From Puniceicoccaceae bacterium K14 (GTDB lineage: Bacteria; Verrucomicrobiota; Verrucomicrobiia; Opitutales; Opitutaceae), in assembly GCA_022538095.1 (NCBI GenBank), contig JAKYXN010000009.1:1-64000 (forward strand): 64,000 nt of DNA, in the 5' to 3' direction. A model generated the notes under the pieces. That model was given only the letters and a program-made list of their open reading frames with translations. It was not told the origin of the DNA and did no database searches. This document shows positions 36,177-45,135 of this stretch, piece after piece (positions within the stretch are counted from its first letter, which is position 1; every line of letters starts with the position of its first letter). Position numbers and translations under genes: made by a program.

Positions 36177-36680
36177 ATGCGCCACCTAGCTATTCCTGCA
36201 GTCTTCTTGCTCCTTTCCTATTCACTTCTGGGGCAAGAATCACAAGAAATTCCGCCCGAAGAACCCGTTCCTGAGACAGAGAACGTTGTGTATCCTAGAG
36301 GCGATGATCGTTCCGCCGATTCTTCAGACGTTCAGCCGATTAACGGTATGTTTGAAGATGATGGTTCAGTAGTCGGTATGGCGATTACGTTCCTAGGGTA
36401 CCTTATTATATTAGTCGGTTTTTTGGTAGCTGCTTGGTTTTTGTTCAAGCGAGGCGTCTTTCGCAAGCCATTCTCCAAGGTCGAGGGAAAACTCGAGATC
36501 AAGGAAAGTAAAATGCTTGGGAATCGACAGTTTCTCATGGTTGTTGAATACGAGGACAATAAAATTCTTTTAGGTGTAGGTCCTGGTAAGATAGATTATC
36601 TTACTTCTTTGAATACATATCGGGACGAGGGCTTCGAGCTTGAGCAAAATGTTCAAGAAAAAATCCAAGGCGGAAGATGA
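36177..36680 (+). CDS. fliO: Flagellar biosynthesis protein FliO
   Basis: 167 residues: signal-like N-terminus (MRHLAIPAVFLLLSYSLLG), a polar stretch, one span (VGMAITFLGYLIILVGFLVA) and a cytoplasmic tail with KEILGNRQ-like ESKMLGNRQFLMVVEY. FliO helps assemble the FliP ring. Overlaps fliP by 4 bp. Confidence 0.88.
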   Translation: MRHLAIPAVFLLLSYSLLGQESQEIPPEEPVPETENVVYPRGDDRSADSSDVQPINGMFEDDGSVVGMAITFLGYLIILVGFLVAAWFLFKRGVFRKPFSKVEGKLEIKESKMLGNRQFLMVVEYEDNKILLGVGPGKIDYLTSLNTYRDEGFELEQNVQEKIQGGR

Positions 36681-37423
36681 ATAAACGAATCGTATCCATA
36701 TTATTGTCCGTAATCGCATTTTTTGTTTTTGCGAACACAGTCTCTGCTCAAGGGCTTTCTTTAAATATGAATTTGGGAGACGGTCAAGAGGGGCAGGATG
36801 TCGGCACCGCAATTCAAATTCTATTGCTAATGACGCTCCTTACCTTGGGGCCGTCTATTGTCGTGATGATGACTAGCTTTACCCGTATCATAATTGTTTT
36901 AGGATTTGTGCGTACGGCATTGGGCGTTAACCAAGCCCCGGCGAATCAATTGATCGTAGGTCTTTCACTTATCATTACGTTCTTCATTATGCAACCGGTG
37001 CTCAATGATGTGAATACGAATGCATTGGAGCCGATGTTTGCTAAGGAAATTACAACACAAGAAGCGTTCGAACGAGGTAGTGGTCCGTTGAAGGACTTCA
37101 TGTTAAAGCAAACAAAGATTAGCGATGTTGAGTTCTTTCTCGATTTGTCAGGGATGGGGCCTACGGCAGAGAGCATGATCCCGATGAGAGTTGTGGTACC
37201 AGCTTTTGTGCTGAGTGAAATTCGTACTGCCTTTCAAATGGGCTTTTTGATTTTTCTCCCGTTTATCCTAATCGATTTTTTGGTGGGTACAACTTTGATG
37301 GCAATGGGGATGATGATGATGCCCCCTGTCATAATTTCGCTTCCCTTTAAATTGCTCCTCTTCGTCTTAGTCGATGGGTGGGCACTTATAATCAAATCAC
37401 TTGTACAAAGTTTTAATTTATGA
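36677..37423 (+). CDS. fliP: Flagellar export gate protein FliP
   Basis: 248 residues with a cleavable signal peptide (VIAFFVFANTVSAQG), four spans and the FliP signatures VVMMTSFTRIIIVLGFVRTA and FVLSEIRTAFQMGFLIFLPF. Core of the type III export gate. Overlaps fliO and fliQ by 4 bp each. Confidence 0.97.
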   Translation: MNKRIVSILLSVIAFFVFANTVSAQGLSLNMNLGDGQEGQDVGTAIQILLLMTLLTLGPSIVVMMTSFTRIIIVLGFVRTALGVNQAPANQLIVGLSLIITFFIMQPVLNDVNTNALEPMFAKEITTQEAFERGSGPLKDFMLKQTKISDVEFFLDLSGMGPTAESMIPMRVVVPAFVLSEIRTAFQMGFLIFLPFILIDFLVGTTLMAMGMMMMPPVIISLPFKLLLFVLVDGWALIIKSLVQSFNL

Positions 37424-37692
37424 ATCTAGAAACCGCGATAGAACTCTTTAGGCAGTCAATTATGAATGCATTGCTTTTGGTAACTCCGATCCTCGGGACA
37501 ACCATTGCAGTTGGCTTATCTGTTAGTTTGGGGCAAGCCGTAACCAGTATTCAAGAACAGACTCTTTCGTTTGCTCCAAAGCTGTTTGCTGTCGGTGGAG
37601 TGTTGATTGCTTCGTCCGCTTGGTTGATGAAGACGTTGATGAATTTCACGATCACTGTGTTTCAGAAAATTTCTGAAATCGGTCTTTACTAG
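37420..37692 (+). CDS. fliQ: Flagellar export gate protein FliQ
   Basis: 90 residues, two membrane spans, with VSLGQAVTSIQEQTLSFAPK between them, the FliQ signature. Part of the FliPQR helical gate. Overlaps fliP by 4 bp; 4 bp gap to fliR. Confidence 0.97.
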   Translation: MNLETAIELFRQSIMNALLLVTPILGTTIAVGLSVSLGQAVTSIQEQTLSFAPKLFAVGGVLIASSAWLMKTLMNFTITVFQKISEIGLY

Positions 37693-37696
37693 GCGT

Positions 37697-38458
37697 ATGG
37701 AGCTAGGCGCCATATTTGTCTTTATGTTGGTCTTGATGCGGATCACGGGCTTGATGCTCTTTGTTCCGCTTTTTGCTCATTCCTCCATTCCGGTGATTGC
37801 CCGGGTAGGATTTGCCTCTGCGTTTGCATTGATGGTTTTTCCGATGGTGGAGTTCGAATATGTGCTTCCTAACTCTTTGGGGTTGTTGATCTTATGGATG
37901 GCGAAGGAATTAATTGTAGGATTGTGCATGGGACTTGCTGTGCGAATGCTATTCTTTATGTTAGACCTTGCTGCCCATGTGCTTACCGTTGAAATCGGTT
38001 TGATGCCAGGAGCGGAATTTAACCCCAGTTCTGGTGGGTTTAATCCGTTGGGATCGATTATGTATTTTTTCGGGATGATGCTTTTCTTAATGGGAAGCGA
38101 ATACGATATTTTGCGAACATACATAAACAGCTACCAAGTCGCGCCAATTGGTTATTTGGGAGTAAACGCTTATTCTGCAGAAACGATTGTGCTACGATCG
38201 GTGGGAGTATTCAAAATAGGGATTTTGATTGCGGCGCCTGTGATCGCGGTGAATTTTTTGGTGAACCTCGTTTTTGCGGTTCTAGGGAAAGCGGTTCCTA
38301 AGCTGAATGTTTTTATACTGAGTTTTTCCGTCCGTATTATATGCGGGACTACGGTTCTCGCGTTTTCGATTGTTCTGATCGTGCAATACGTGATGAACTA
38401 CCTTCATGAAACCCCAGAGATGATGCTTCGATTCATCCCATTCCGACCCAGTTTCTAG
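37697..38458 (+). CDS. fliR: Flagellar export gate protein FliR
   Basis: 253 residues, about six spans. RITGLMLFVPLF near the N-terminus, ELIVGLCMGLAVRM and AVPKLNVFILSFSVRIICG are conserved in FliR. Single-copy subunit closing the FliPQR complex. Four bases separate it from flhB. Confidence 0.96.
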   Translation: MELGAIFVFMLVLMRITGLMLFVPLFAHSSIPVIARVGFASAFALMVFPMVEFEYVLPNSLGLLILWMAKELIVGLCMGLAVRMLFFMLDLAAHVLTVEIGLMPGAEFNPSSGGFNPLGSIMYFFGMMLFLMGSEYDILRTYINSYQVAPIGYLGVNAYSAETIVLRSVGVFKIGILIAAPVIAVNFLVNLVFAVLGKAVPKLNVFILSFSVRIICGTTVLAFSIVLIVQYVMNYLHETPEMMLRFIPFRPSF

Positions 38459-38461
38459 AAT

Positions 38462-39565
38462 ATGTCGGATGTAGATAAAGATTCGAAGACAGAGGATGCT
38501 TCCGGGAAGCGAGTTCAGGAAGAATTCGCAAAGGGGAATTTTGCGCAATCGCAGGAGGTTGGAGTTGCGATCACTTTAGCCGCTGCTCTTGGCGTAGTAG
38601 CTGTTTACGGAAGTGGGATCGTGAATAGTGTATTTGAGATCACGACATCTATATTTTCGAACTTGGGTAGTTTCGACATCAACGAAAACAATATTGAGCA
38701 CTGGTCTGCCCAAAGCTTCACCGCTTTAACAAAGATGGCAGGACCGTTCTTGGTGGGAGGAATGGCTGCAGGAATTTTATCAGGAGGTTTGCAGTCTAAG
38801 TTTCGCCTCACCCCTAAAGCTCTTAAATTTGGCGTAGATAAGTTGAATCCCGTAACTGGAGCAAAGCGACTTTTCGGTAAGGACGTGCTCGTCCGATTTG
38901 GGATTGATTTGCTGAAAATGGCGGCAATCAGCTGGGTTATGTACGGGGCTGTAAAGAAGATAACCAGCGATCCAATCTTCTTTGCAAGTATCGACTTTAA
39001 GCATATAGGTATATTCATTGTGGATACGATGATTTTCGTCTTGTGGCGATTGATTATCGCATTGGCGATTATTGCGGCAATTAGCTATATTTATCAGTCT
39101 AAGAAAAAGAAGGACGACCTCAAGATGACTAAGGAAGAGGTCAAGCAAGAGCGTAAGGACCAGGAAATGAGTCCTGAAGTCCGTAAGGCTCGTATGCAGA
39201 TGGCGGCTCGGCTGATGCAAACGCAAATGCTCGACGAGGTACCGAATGCAGATGTTGTCGTGACCAATCCAACTCACTATGCTGTGGCGATGAAGTATGA
39301 GCGGGGTGTCGACAACGCTCCAATGGTTTTGGCGAAGGGTGAGAACGCATTCGCGAAACGTATTAAAGAAGTCGCTCAAGCGAATGGCGTACCAATAGTG
39401 GAAAACAAAATTGTCGCTCGCATGATGTACAAATTTGGCAGAGTGGGGGATGCTATCCCCATGGAAATGTACCAATCCGTGGCTGAAATATTGGCCTTCG
39501 TGTACAAGGCTCACAGCTACTATTTCCACAAATTGAAAGCCCGTAGACAGGCTAAGAGAAGATAA
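38462..39565 (+). CDS. flhB: Flagellar export switch protein FlhB
   Basis: 367 residues. Four spans in the N-terminal half and a cytoplasmic C-terminal domain containing the autocleavage motif NPTH (in VVVTNPTHYAVAMKY, about residues 267-272). Cleavage at Asn-Pro, driven by FliK, changes export from hook to filament proteins. The C-terminus is basic (KLKARRQAKRR). All expected residues are present. Confidence 0.97.
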   Translation: MSDVDKDSKTEDASGKRVQEEFAKGNFAQSQEVGVAITLAAALGVVAVYGSGIVNSVFEITTSIFSNLGSFDINENNIEHWSAQSFTALTKMAGPFLVGGMAAGILSGGLQSKFRLTPKALKFGVDKLNPVTGAKRLFGKDVLVRFGIDLLKMAAISWVMYGAVKKITSDPIFFASIDFKHIGIFIVDTMIFVLWRLIIALAIIAAISYIYQSKKKKDDLKMTKEEVKQERKDQEMSPEVRKARMQMAARLMQTQMLDEVPNADVVVTNPTHYAVAMKYERGVDNAPMVLAKGENAFAKRIKEVAQANGVPIVENKIVARMMYKFGRVGDAIPMEMYQSVAEILAFVYKAHSYYFHKLKARRQAKRR

Positions 39566-39570
39566 TTTTT

Positions 39571-41769
39571 ATGGCGGAGAATACTTTATCAGGTAAGAGT
39601 CTTATATCGTATCTAAAAAGACCAGATATGGCGATCACCTTCGGTCTTTTCGGAACGGTGATGTTGTTGGTTTTGCCTCTACCTCCAGTACTTTTGGATG
39701 TTTTGTTGGCCGCCAGTATCGGTTCTGCCCTTCTGATCTTGTTGATAATTGTCTATGTAAAAGAGCCATCTGATTTTTCTGGATTCCCAACTGTTCTTCT
39801 TGGGTTAACCTTGTTCCGGCTCGGTTTGAACGTGGCTTCCACGCGACTTATTTTACTGGATGGCTACGCAGGACAGGTGATTGAGTCTTTTGGATCTTTT
39901 GTTGTAAGAAATAATTATTTGGTGGGTACGGTCGTATTCTTGGTGTTGGTAGCGATCAACTTTATGGTCATCACGAAGGGTGCGGGGCGCATCGCTGAAG
40001 TTTCTGCACGTTTTACCTTGGACGCAATGCCTGGTAAGCAAATGGCTATCGATGCTGAATTGAATGCGGGGCTGATTGATGAGGTCGAAGCGACGCAACG
40101 CAGAAGGAAAATTCAGCAGGAAGCGGATTTTTATGGCGCGATGGATGGTGCCAGTAAGTTCGTTAGAGGAGATGCTACTGCCGGGATAATGATAACGGCG
40201 ATCAACGTTTTAGGCGGGATCGGTATTGGTATGTTGCAACAAGGTATGTCGTTTAATCGTGCCTTGGAGACCTTTACGCTACTTTCGATTGGTGATGGTT
40301 TGGTGAGTCAGATACCTTCGATTATTATTTCGTTGGCAGCTGGTTTATTGGTTACTCGGACTTCAGGAGAGGGTAGCGAAAATCTTGGTGAGCATATCGG
40401 AGGACAGCTTACATCTTATCCCAAAGCGTTGGCGACTTTGTCGGTGATGTTAACTTTCTTTGGGTTTGTTCCTGGAATGCCAATGATTCCATTCATGATG
40501 ATGGCAGGGATTTTTGCGTTCGCTGCTTTTGTCGTGTTTAACACCCAAAAAAGAAAAGTTAAAGAAGAGGAGGAGGCTAATCTAGCTTCCGAGAATAGTG
40601 GCGGTGGCGAGGCTCCTTCACCCAATGAGGTTGCGGAGGGGAAAAGTTTGCCGACTGAGTTTGAAAAATTAATCGAAGTAGACGTGTTTGCATTAGAAAT
40701 AGGATACAATCTGTTGGGCCTTGCGGATAAGACACAAGGCGGAGATCTGTTGGAGCGAGTTACCGGAGTACGTAAGACTCTTGCCCGGGAGTTGGGTATT
40801 GTGATTCCCCCTGTGGCAGTGCGTGACAATATGGAATTAGAAGGGAACGAATATCGCTTCTTACTCCATAACAAGGAAGTTGGACGCTGTGAAATCGTAC
40901 CTCAGCGTTGGATGGCTATGAACGTTTCAGGAAGCGATGTGAAACTAAATGGCGTCCCTACAGTGGAACCTGTCTTTGGCATCGAAGCGATGTGGATTGA
41001 GGATAGCGAACGAAAGATGGCTGAGTTTAACGGCTATTCTGTCGTGGACGCGTCTTCAGTTGTGATTACTCATCTTTCCGAAGTCTTGAAGAATAACGCT
41101 CATCATTTGCTTAGTAGGCAAGATACGCAGCATTTGATCGACCACGTTCAGGATAAGAATCCAGCGCTTGTGTCCGAATTGTTGCCTGATCTTGTCACTG
41201 TCGGTGTGATACACCGTGTTTTTCAAAATCTTCTTAAGGAAAATGTGCCTGTTAAGAACCTCACTTTGATTTTGGAAAGTATAGGAGATTTTGCCCATAT
41301 CTCAAAGAATCCGGATGACCTTTCAGAGTACGTCAGAAGAAAAATTGGTGAATTTTTTGTAAGCGAATATGAAGCGGAAAAAGGTATTCTAAAGGCGATT
41401 ACAATGGATCCTCGTCTAGAGCAGTTGCTTTCAACTAAGATCCAAAGAACAAATACGGATTATACATTGTCACTAGATCCGAACTTGGCCCAGTACCTGC
41501 TACGTGAATTGGCAATTAAAGCAAACGACATGATTGAGAATGGATTATTGCCAGTTTTAGTAACCGCCGGGGAGATACGGTTCCCTTTTAAGAAGTTCTT
41601 TGATCCTTCGTTGCCTAAGCTCAATATCCTGAGCTACCAAGAATTACCTTCTAGCTCTGAGATCCGCAATCATGCGATTATTCTTTATCCAGACTTCGGT
41701 AATAACCAACAGGCGAATGCGATGGCTGAAAACGAGTCCGCTCCAGAGATGGCTCAGAGTCAGAACTAA
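39571..41769 (+). CDS. flhA: Flagellar export gate protein FlhA
   Basis: 732 residues. Eight N-terminal spans; the conserved FHIPEP-type segment around TKGAGRIAEVSARFTLDAMP GKQMAIDAE; and a long cytoplasmic C-terminal domain forming the nonameric ring that binds export chaperones. An acidic, Gly/Glu-rich linker (about residues 330-355) joins the halves. Follows flhB and precedes flhF, a common order. Confidence 0.97.
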   Translation: MAENTLSGKSLISYLKRPDMAITFGLFGTVMLLVLPLPPVLLDVLLAASIGSALLILLIIVYVKEPSDFSGFPTVLLGLTLFRLGLNVASTRLILLDGYAGQVIESFGSFVVRNNYLVGTVVFLVLVAINFMVITKGAGRIAEVSARFTLDAMPGKQMAIDAELNAGLIDEVEATQRRRKIQQEADFYGAMDGASKFVRGDATAGIMITAINVLGGIGIGMLQQGMSFNRALETFTLLSIGDGLVSQIPSIIISLAAGLLVTRTSGEGSENLGEHIGGQLTSYPKALATLSVMLTFFGFVPGMPMIPFMMMAGIFAFAAFVVFNTQKRKVKEEEEANLASENSGGGEAPSPNEVAEGKSLPTEFEKLIEVDVFALEIGYNLLGLADKTQGGDLLERVTGVRKTLARELGIVIPPVAVRDNMELEGNEYRFLLHNKEVGRCEIVPQRWMAMNVSGSDVKLNGVPTVEPVFGIEAMWIEDSERKMAEFNGYSVVDASSVVITHLSEVLKNNAHHLLSRQDTQHLIDHVQDKNPALVSELLPDLVTVGVIHRVFQNLLKENVPVKNLTLILESIGDFAHISKNPDDLSEYVRRKIGEFFVSEYEAEKGILKAITMDPRLEQLLSTKIQRTNTDYTLSLDPNLAQYLLRELAIKANDMIENGLLPVLVTAGEIRFPFKKFFDPSLPKLNILSYQELPSSSEIRNHAIILYPDFGNNQQANAMAENESAPEMAQSQN

Positions 41770-41798
41770 GACCAGATTTTTGAATTACGACAAGCGCA

Positions 41799-43100
41799 AT
41801 GGATACTTCGGATACAGTACAAGTTAAGATAACGGCAAATTCTGCCGATGAAGCGGTTAACCTTATCAAGGAACGCTTCGGTGATCAGGCGACGGTCATC
41901 AAGGTACAAAAATCCGAATCCGGTGGTTTGAAACGTTTGATGAGTAAGCCACGTTTAGAGGTTTTTGTAGCGGTTAAGAAAAGTGCATTGAACAAGGGGA
42001 AGCCGGCAGTGAAAAAGGCGGAAATGCCTAACGCCGAGCCTGCATCTCCTAAGGCAAGCGTTGAAAGCTCTGAGACGTTGCCGACGAATTCTGTAGATTC
42101 CGGTAAGAAACTTGAGGCACCCAAGAACCCAATCTCAAAATTATACTCGAAGTCGAGTGCCGCTCCATCGAACTATTTCGAAAGTTTGGAGGATGAAATT
42201 CCGAGTGAAATAAATCAACAGGCTGAAGAAGCTCCTTTAGGAACAGCGGCTAACCCTGTTCGTCGTGGAACTGTGGATGCGGTTTCTCGCGGAATTTCAA
42301 TGTTAAAGTCTGTCGGTTTTGACGAGACGTTGATTGAGCGCATTCGCTACGATATCGATTTCAAGAAAGTAGGGGAAAAAAGCCAGACTATGGATTTGTA
42401 CAGCCTCATTTGTGATTGGCTGCGACAAAATTTTCCGGATACGAAGGATTTTAAACGCGGTAAGCGTCGCGCTTTTATTGGAACGAGTTCGGTGGGCAAG
42501 ACGTCTGCTCTCTGCAAATCCTTAGCGTCGGACATTTTTTTGCATGGCTTGGAGCCAAATATTTTGAAAATTGATACGGATATTCCGAATACGAGTGATG
42601 CCTTGGAGGCGTTTTGCGATATTATGGGGCGCCCATTGGCTAGAAGTATAGATGAAGTCGAAAGCTCTTCCGATGAGCAGCCTCTCTATATCGATTTGCC
42701 CGGTTTTAATTTGACGGAAATGGACCGTGTCCAGGAGTACAAGCGTATGCTTGATGAGATGGAGGTCGACGAGCGTGTGTTGGTTGTAAATGCCTCTTAT
42801 GATTCCGACATGATTGCAGCGACTTTTAACATTGGGGTAACCCTGGGCGCTCAGTTTGCGGTATTTACTCATCTTGATGAGACCATAAAAATTGGAAAAC
42901 TTTGGAAGTATGCTTTGAACGGCCGGATTAAGCCGCTGTTCTTAAGTCACGGAACGAATCCAGCAGGGGACTACACCTTTGATTCGTTTAGTTATTTGTT
43001 AGGACGTTCGTTCCCACATGGACGTTCTATTATGTCATCCACGCGAAGAGAATCCGCAGCGAACGCGGTTGATCTCGAGAAAGGGGAGCTTGTAAGCTAA
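41799..43100 (+). CDS. flhF: FlhF-like SRP-family GTPase, divergent G motifs
   Basis: 433 residues. An N-terminal region with VQVKITANSADEAVNLIKER, typical for FlhF, a linker of ~130 residues, and a GTPase NG domain. G1 is GTSSVGKTS (about 228-236), but other motifs deviate: the DTYRIGA segment reads DTDIPNT, G3 is DLPGF rather than DTAGR, and G4 is THLDE instead of TKLDE. FlhF places flagella at a pole and recruits FliF. Position after flhA supports the name. Whether GTP hydrolysis is retained is uncertain. Confidence 0.85.
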   Translation: MDTSDTVQVKITANSADEAVNLIKERFGDQATVIKVQKSESGGLKRLMSKPRLEVFVAVKKSALNKGKPAVKKAEMPNAEPASPKASVESSETLPTNSVDSGKKLEAPKNPISKLYSKSSAAPSNYFESLEDEIPSEINQQAEEAPLGTAANPVRRGTVDAVSRGISMLKSVGFDETLIERIRYDIDFKKVGEKSQTMDLYSLICDWLRQNFPDTKDFKRGKRRAFIGTSSVGKTSALCKSLASDIFLHGLEPNILKIDTDIPNTSDALEAFCDIMGRPLARSIDEVESSSDEQPLYIDLPGFNLTEMDRVQEYKRMLDEMEVDERVLVVNASYDSDMIAATFNIGVTLGAQFAVFTHLDETIKIGKLWKYALNGRIKPLFLSHGTNPAGDYTFDSFSYLLGRSFPHGRSIMSSTRRESAANAVDLEKGELVS

Positions 43101-43102
43101 TT

Positions 43103-43366
43103 ATGAAATTTGCACTATTGTTAGGTGGATTTCTTGGCTTCGTAGCCATTTTTGCGACTGCTTTGGCGGTTGGCAAAAACCCAAGCAGAGCTCTCTTGGA
43201 AGCGAGTATGGGAAGTGCCATTGCTGGCCTTCTCTTTCGTTGGTGGGGGATGATTTGGATAAGGAATGTTAAGCAAATGCTCATGGAGAAGCAACAGGCA
43301 GCTATAGCAGCGATGGCCGAAGCTGAGGAGCGCAAGAAAAGAGATGCTAAAGAAATGGCGTCCTAA
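43103..43366 (+). CDS. Small membrane protein in place of flhG
   Basis: 87 residues with two hydrophobic segments (FALLLGGFLGFVAIFATALA, then ASMGSAIAGLLFRWWGMIW) and a basic, helical Lys/Glu/Ala tail. Lies 2 bp after flhF and 24 bp before fliA, where many bacteria have flhG. It has no P-loop and is not FlhG. Function unknown; probably a membrane-associated accessory of the flagellar operon. Confidence 0.7.
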   Translation: MKFALLLGGFLGFVAIFATALAVGKNPSRALLEASMGSAIAGLLFRWWGMIWIRNVKQMLMEKQQAAIAAMAEAEERKKRDAKEMAS

Positions 43367-43389
43367 CCCGTACTAGTACCTAAGAAACC

Positions 43390-44205
43390 ATGAACGATAC
43401 ATTTGCTAAGCCCGCGAAACGTGCGACAACAGCGGCAAAAAAGAAGGTCGCTAAAGCCTACGCATCAAGCGAGGATAAACCTGCAGTTCAACAAGAGGAG
43501 CTCTTTGATACCTATTTACCGTTGGTGAAGTCCATCGTAAATCGTATCAAGATGAACCTCCCTCCTCACATCGATGAGCAGGATCTTCACAGTGTGGGGA
43601 TCACGGGACTAATTAGTGCCCTGAAGAAATATGATCCCGAGCAAAAGAAGTCATTCGGCTCTTATGCCGCGATGCGTATCCGGGGCGCGATCTTGGACGA
43701 ATTGCGTCGCATGGACTGGATGCCAAGAAATGCCCGTACCAATTTCAAAAAACTGAGAAAGACAGTTGAGGAGCTTGAGCAAAAGCTCGGTCGTCCGGCG
43801 ACGGAAGAGGAAACTCGTCTCGAGCTTGGTTTGACGCATAAGGAGTACGAGCAATTGATGGCAGAAGTGCGGCCAATTACTTTCTTACCGCTTGATAACA
43901 CATCTTCTTCCTCTGGAGGTGGCGATGATTCGGAGTCGACTGACTTGTACGAAATCATTCCAGATGACAATATCACGCCGGTCACTTCGAAGATGGAAAA
44001 GGATGAGGTGACGCGTTTAGTTGCCGAGCGAATCAACCAGCTTCCGGATGTGCCACGCAAGGTTTTGGCGATGTATTATTTTCAGGATATGCGTTTGGCG
44101 GAAATCGCGGAAGTGTTCGGTTTGACCGAGTCTCGTATTTGTCAAATTCATTCCCAAGCGATCATTGGGCTTCGTAGTTACATCACTACAGTGATGCATA
44201 AGTAA
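43390..44205 (+). CDS. fliA: RNA polymerase sigma factor FliA (sigma-28)
   Basis: 271 residues. Lysine-rich N-terminus, then region 2 (YLPLVKSIVNRIK, YAAMRIRGAILDELRRMDW), region 3 (LEQKLGRPATEEETRLELGL) and region 4 (VLAMYYFQDMRLAEIAEVFG, ESRICQIHSQA). Directs late flagellar promoters of the TAAA-N15-GCCGATAA type, three of which are called here. Last gene of the flgD operon; no flgM is visible. Confidence 0.97.
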   Translation: MNDTFAKPAKRATTAAKKKVAKAYASSEDKPAVQQEELFDTYLPLVKSIVNRIKMNLPPHIDEQDLHSVGITGLISALKKYDPEQKKSFGSYAAMRIRGAILDELRRMDWMPRNARTNFKKLRKTVEELEQKLGRPATEEETRLELGLTHKEYEQLMAEVRPITFLPLDNTSSSSGGGDDSESTDLYEIIPDDNITPVTSKMEKDEVTRLVAERINQLPDVPRKVLAMYYFQDMRLAEIAEVFGLTESRICQIHSQAIIGLRSYITTVMHK

Positions 44206-44223
44206 TTTCCTTCATTTTGTAGG

Positions 44224-44250
44224 TAAAGTACTCTGCTGCGTGGACGATAA
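44224..44250 (+). promoter_or_regulatory. Sigma-28 (FliA) promoter of motAB
   Basis: TAAA (44224-44227), 15-nt spacer, GACGATAA (44243-44250). One mismatch to TAAA-N15-GCCGATAA. Start predicted near 44257, 9 bases before the motA ATG. Confidence 0.75.
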
Positions 44251-44265
44251 CTAAGGTCCAGAAGT

Positions 44266-45126
44266 ATGTTTGTAATAATTGGGTACATAATTGTCATTGG
44301 TTCAACTTTGGGCGCCTTCATAATGGCGGGCGGTCAGGTGGGCTTGTTAATACACATCACGGAGGTGATCGCCATCGGCGGGATCACGGCGGGTGTTGTC
44401 TTGGTATGTGCTCCGATGTCTATCTTGATACACACGATTCACGCGGTATTGGGCGTGTTCAAGGGAGGTGCCCCGGGGAAGGACGATTATTTGGACCTAC
44501 TTAAAATCCTTTACGAACTCTTTATGTTGGGACGCCGTAATGGGCTACTCGCCTTGGACGAGCATGTGAGCTCTCCGGAATCGAGTTCAATTTTTCAAAA
44601 CTATCCCAAGTTTGTGGGAGACAAGAATAAGGTAACATTTCTTTGTTCGGCACTCCGTCCAATTATTGACGGTAAGATAAAGCCAGATCAGTTAGAACCG
44701 CTTCTCAAAGCGGAAATCGATGCGAAGAAGCAGGCATCTCATGGACCGATCAATGTACTCCACCTTATTGGTGATTCCCTTCCTGGGATTGGGATCGTAG
44801 CGGCGGTTATGGGTATTATCTTAACGATGAGTGTGATTGACCAAGGAACTATGGTCATTGGCGCTAAAGTATCGGCAGCGTTGAGTGGTACCTTCTATGG
44901 AATTTTTGCGGCGTATGGGTTTGTTAACCCCCTTTGCAATTTGATCGTTTTCAACAACGAAGCCGAGGAATCGTATTATATCTGTATGTCGCGTTCGATT
45001 GGAGCATTTGCCCGTGGATTGGCGCCAATTATGGCAGTTGAATTGGCTCGACGTAGTTTGGAGGCCGACTTGGTTCCAGGTGCGGATGATTTGGAGAACA
45101 TTCTTAAGTCTACCGGAGGCGGTTGA
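44266..45126 (+). CDS. motA: Flagellar stator protein MotA
   Basis: 286 residues, four spans. The two conserved helices near GDSLPGIGIVAAVMGIILTM and ALSGTFYGIFAAYGFVNPL line the ion channel; a cytoplasmic loop of about 100 residues between spans 2 and 3 contacts FliG. Under a FliA promoter, separate from the flgD operon. Followed by motB 9 bp later. Confidence 0.96.
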   Translation: MFVIIGYIIVIGSTLGAFIMAGGQVGLLIHITEVIAIGGITAGVVLVCAPMSILIHTIHAVLGVFKGGAPGKDDYLDLLKILYELFMLGRRNGLLALDEHVSSPESSSIFQNYPKFVGDKNKVTFLCSALRPIIDGKIKPDQLEPLLKAEIDAKKQASHGPINVLHLIGDSLPGIGIVAAVMGIILTMSVIDQGTMVIGAKVSAALSGTFYGIFAAYGFVNPLCNLIVFNNEAEESYYICMSRSIGAFARGLAPIMAVELARRSLEADLVPGADDLENILKSTGGG

Positions 45127-45135
45127 TAAATAACG

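Noticed and set aside
38780-39529. Minus-strand open frame of about 249 codons inside flhB
   Set aside because: FlhB is unambiguous on the other strand with its NPTH motif; this frame has no recognisable domain.
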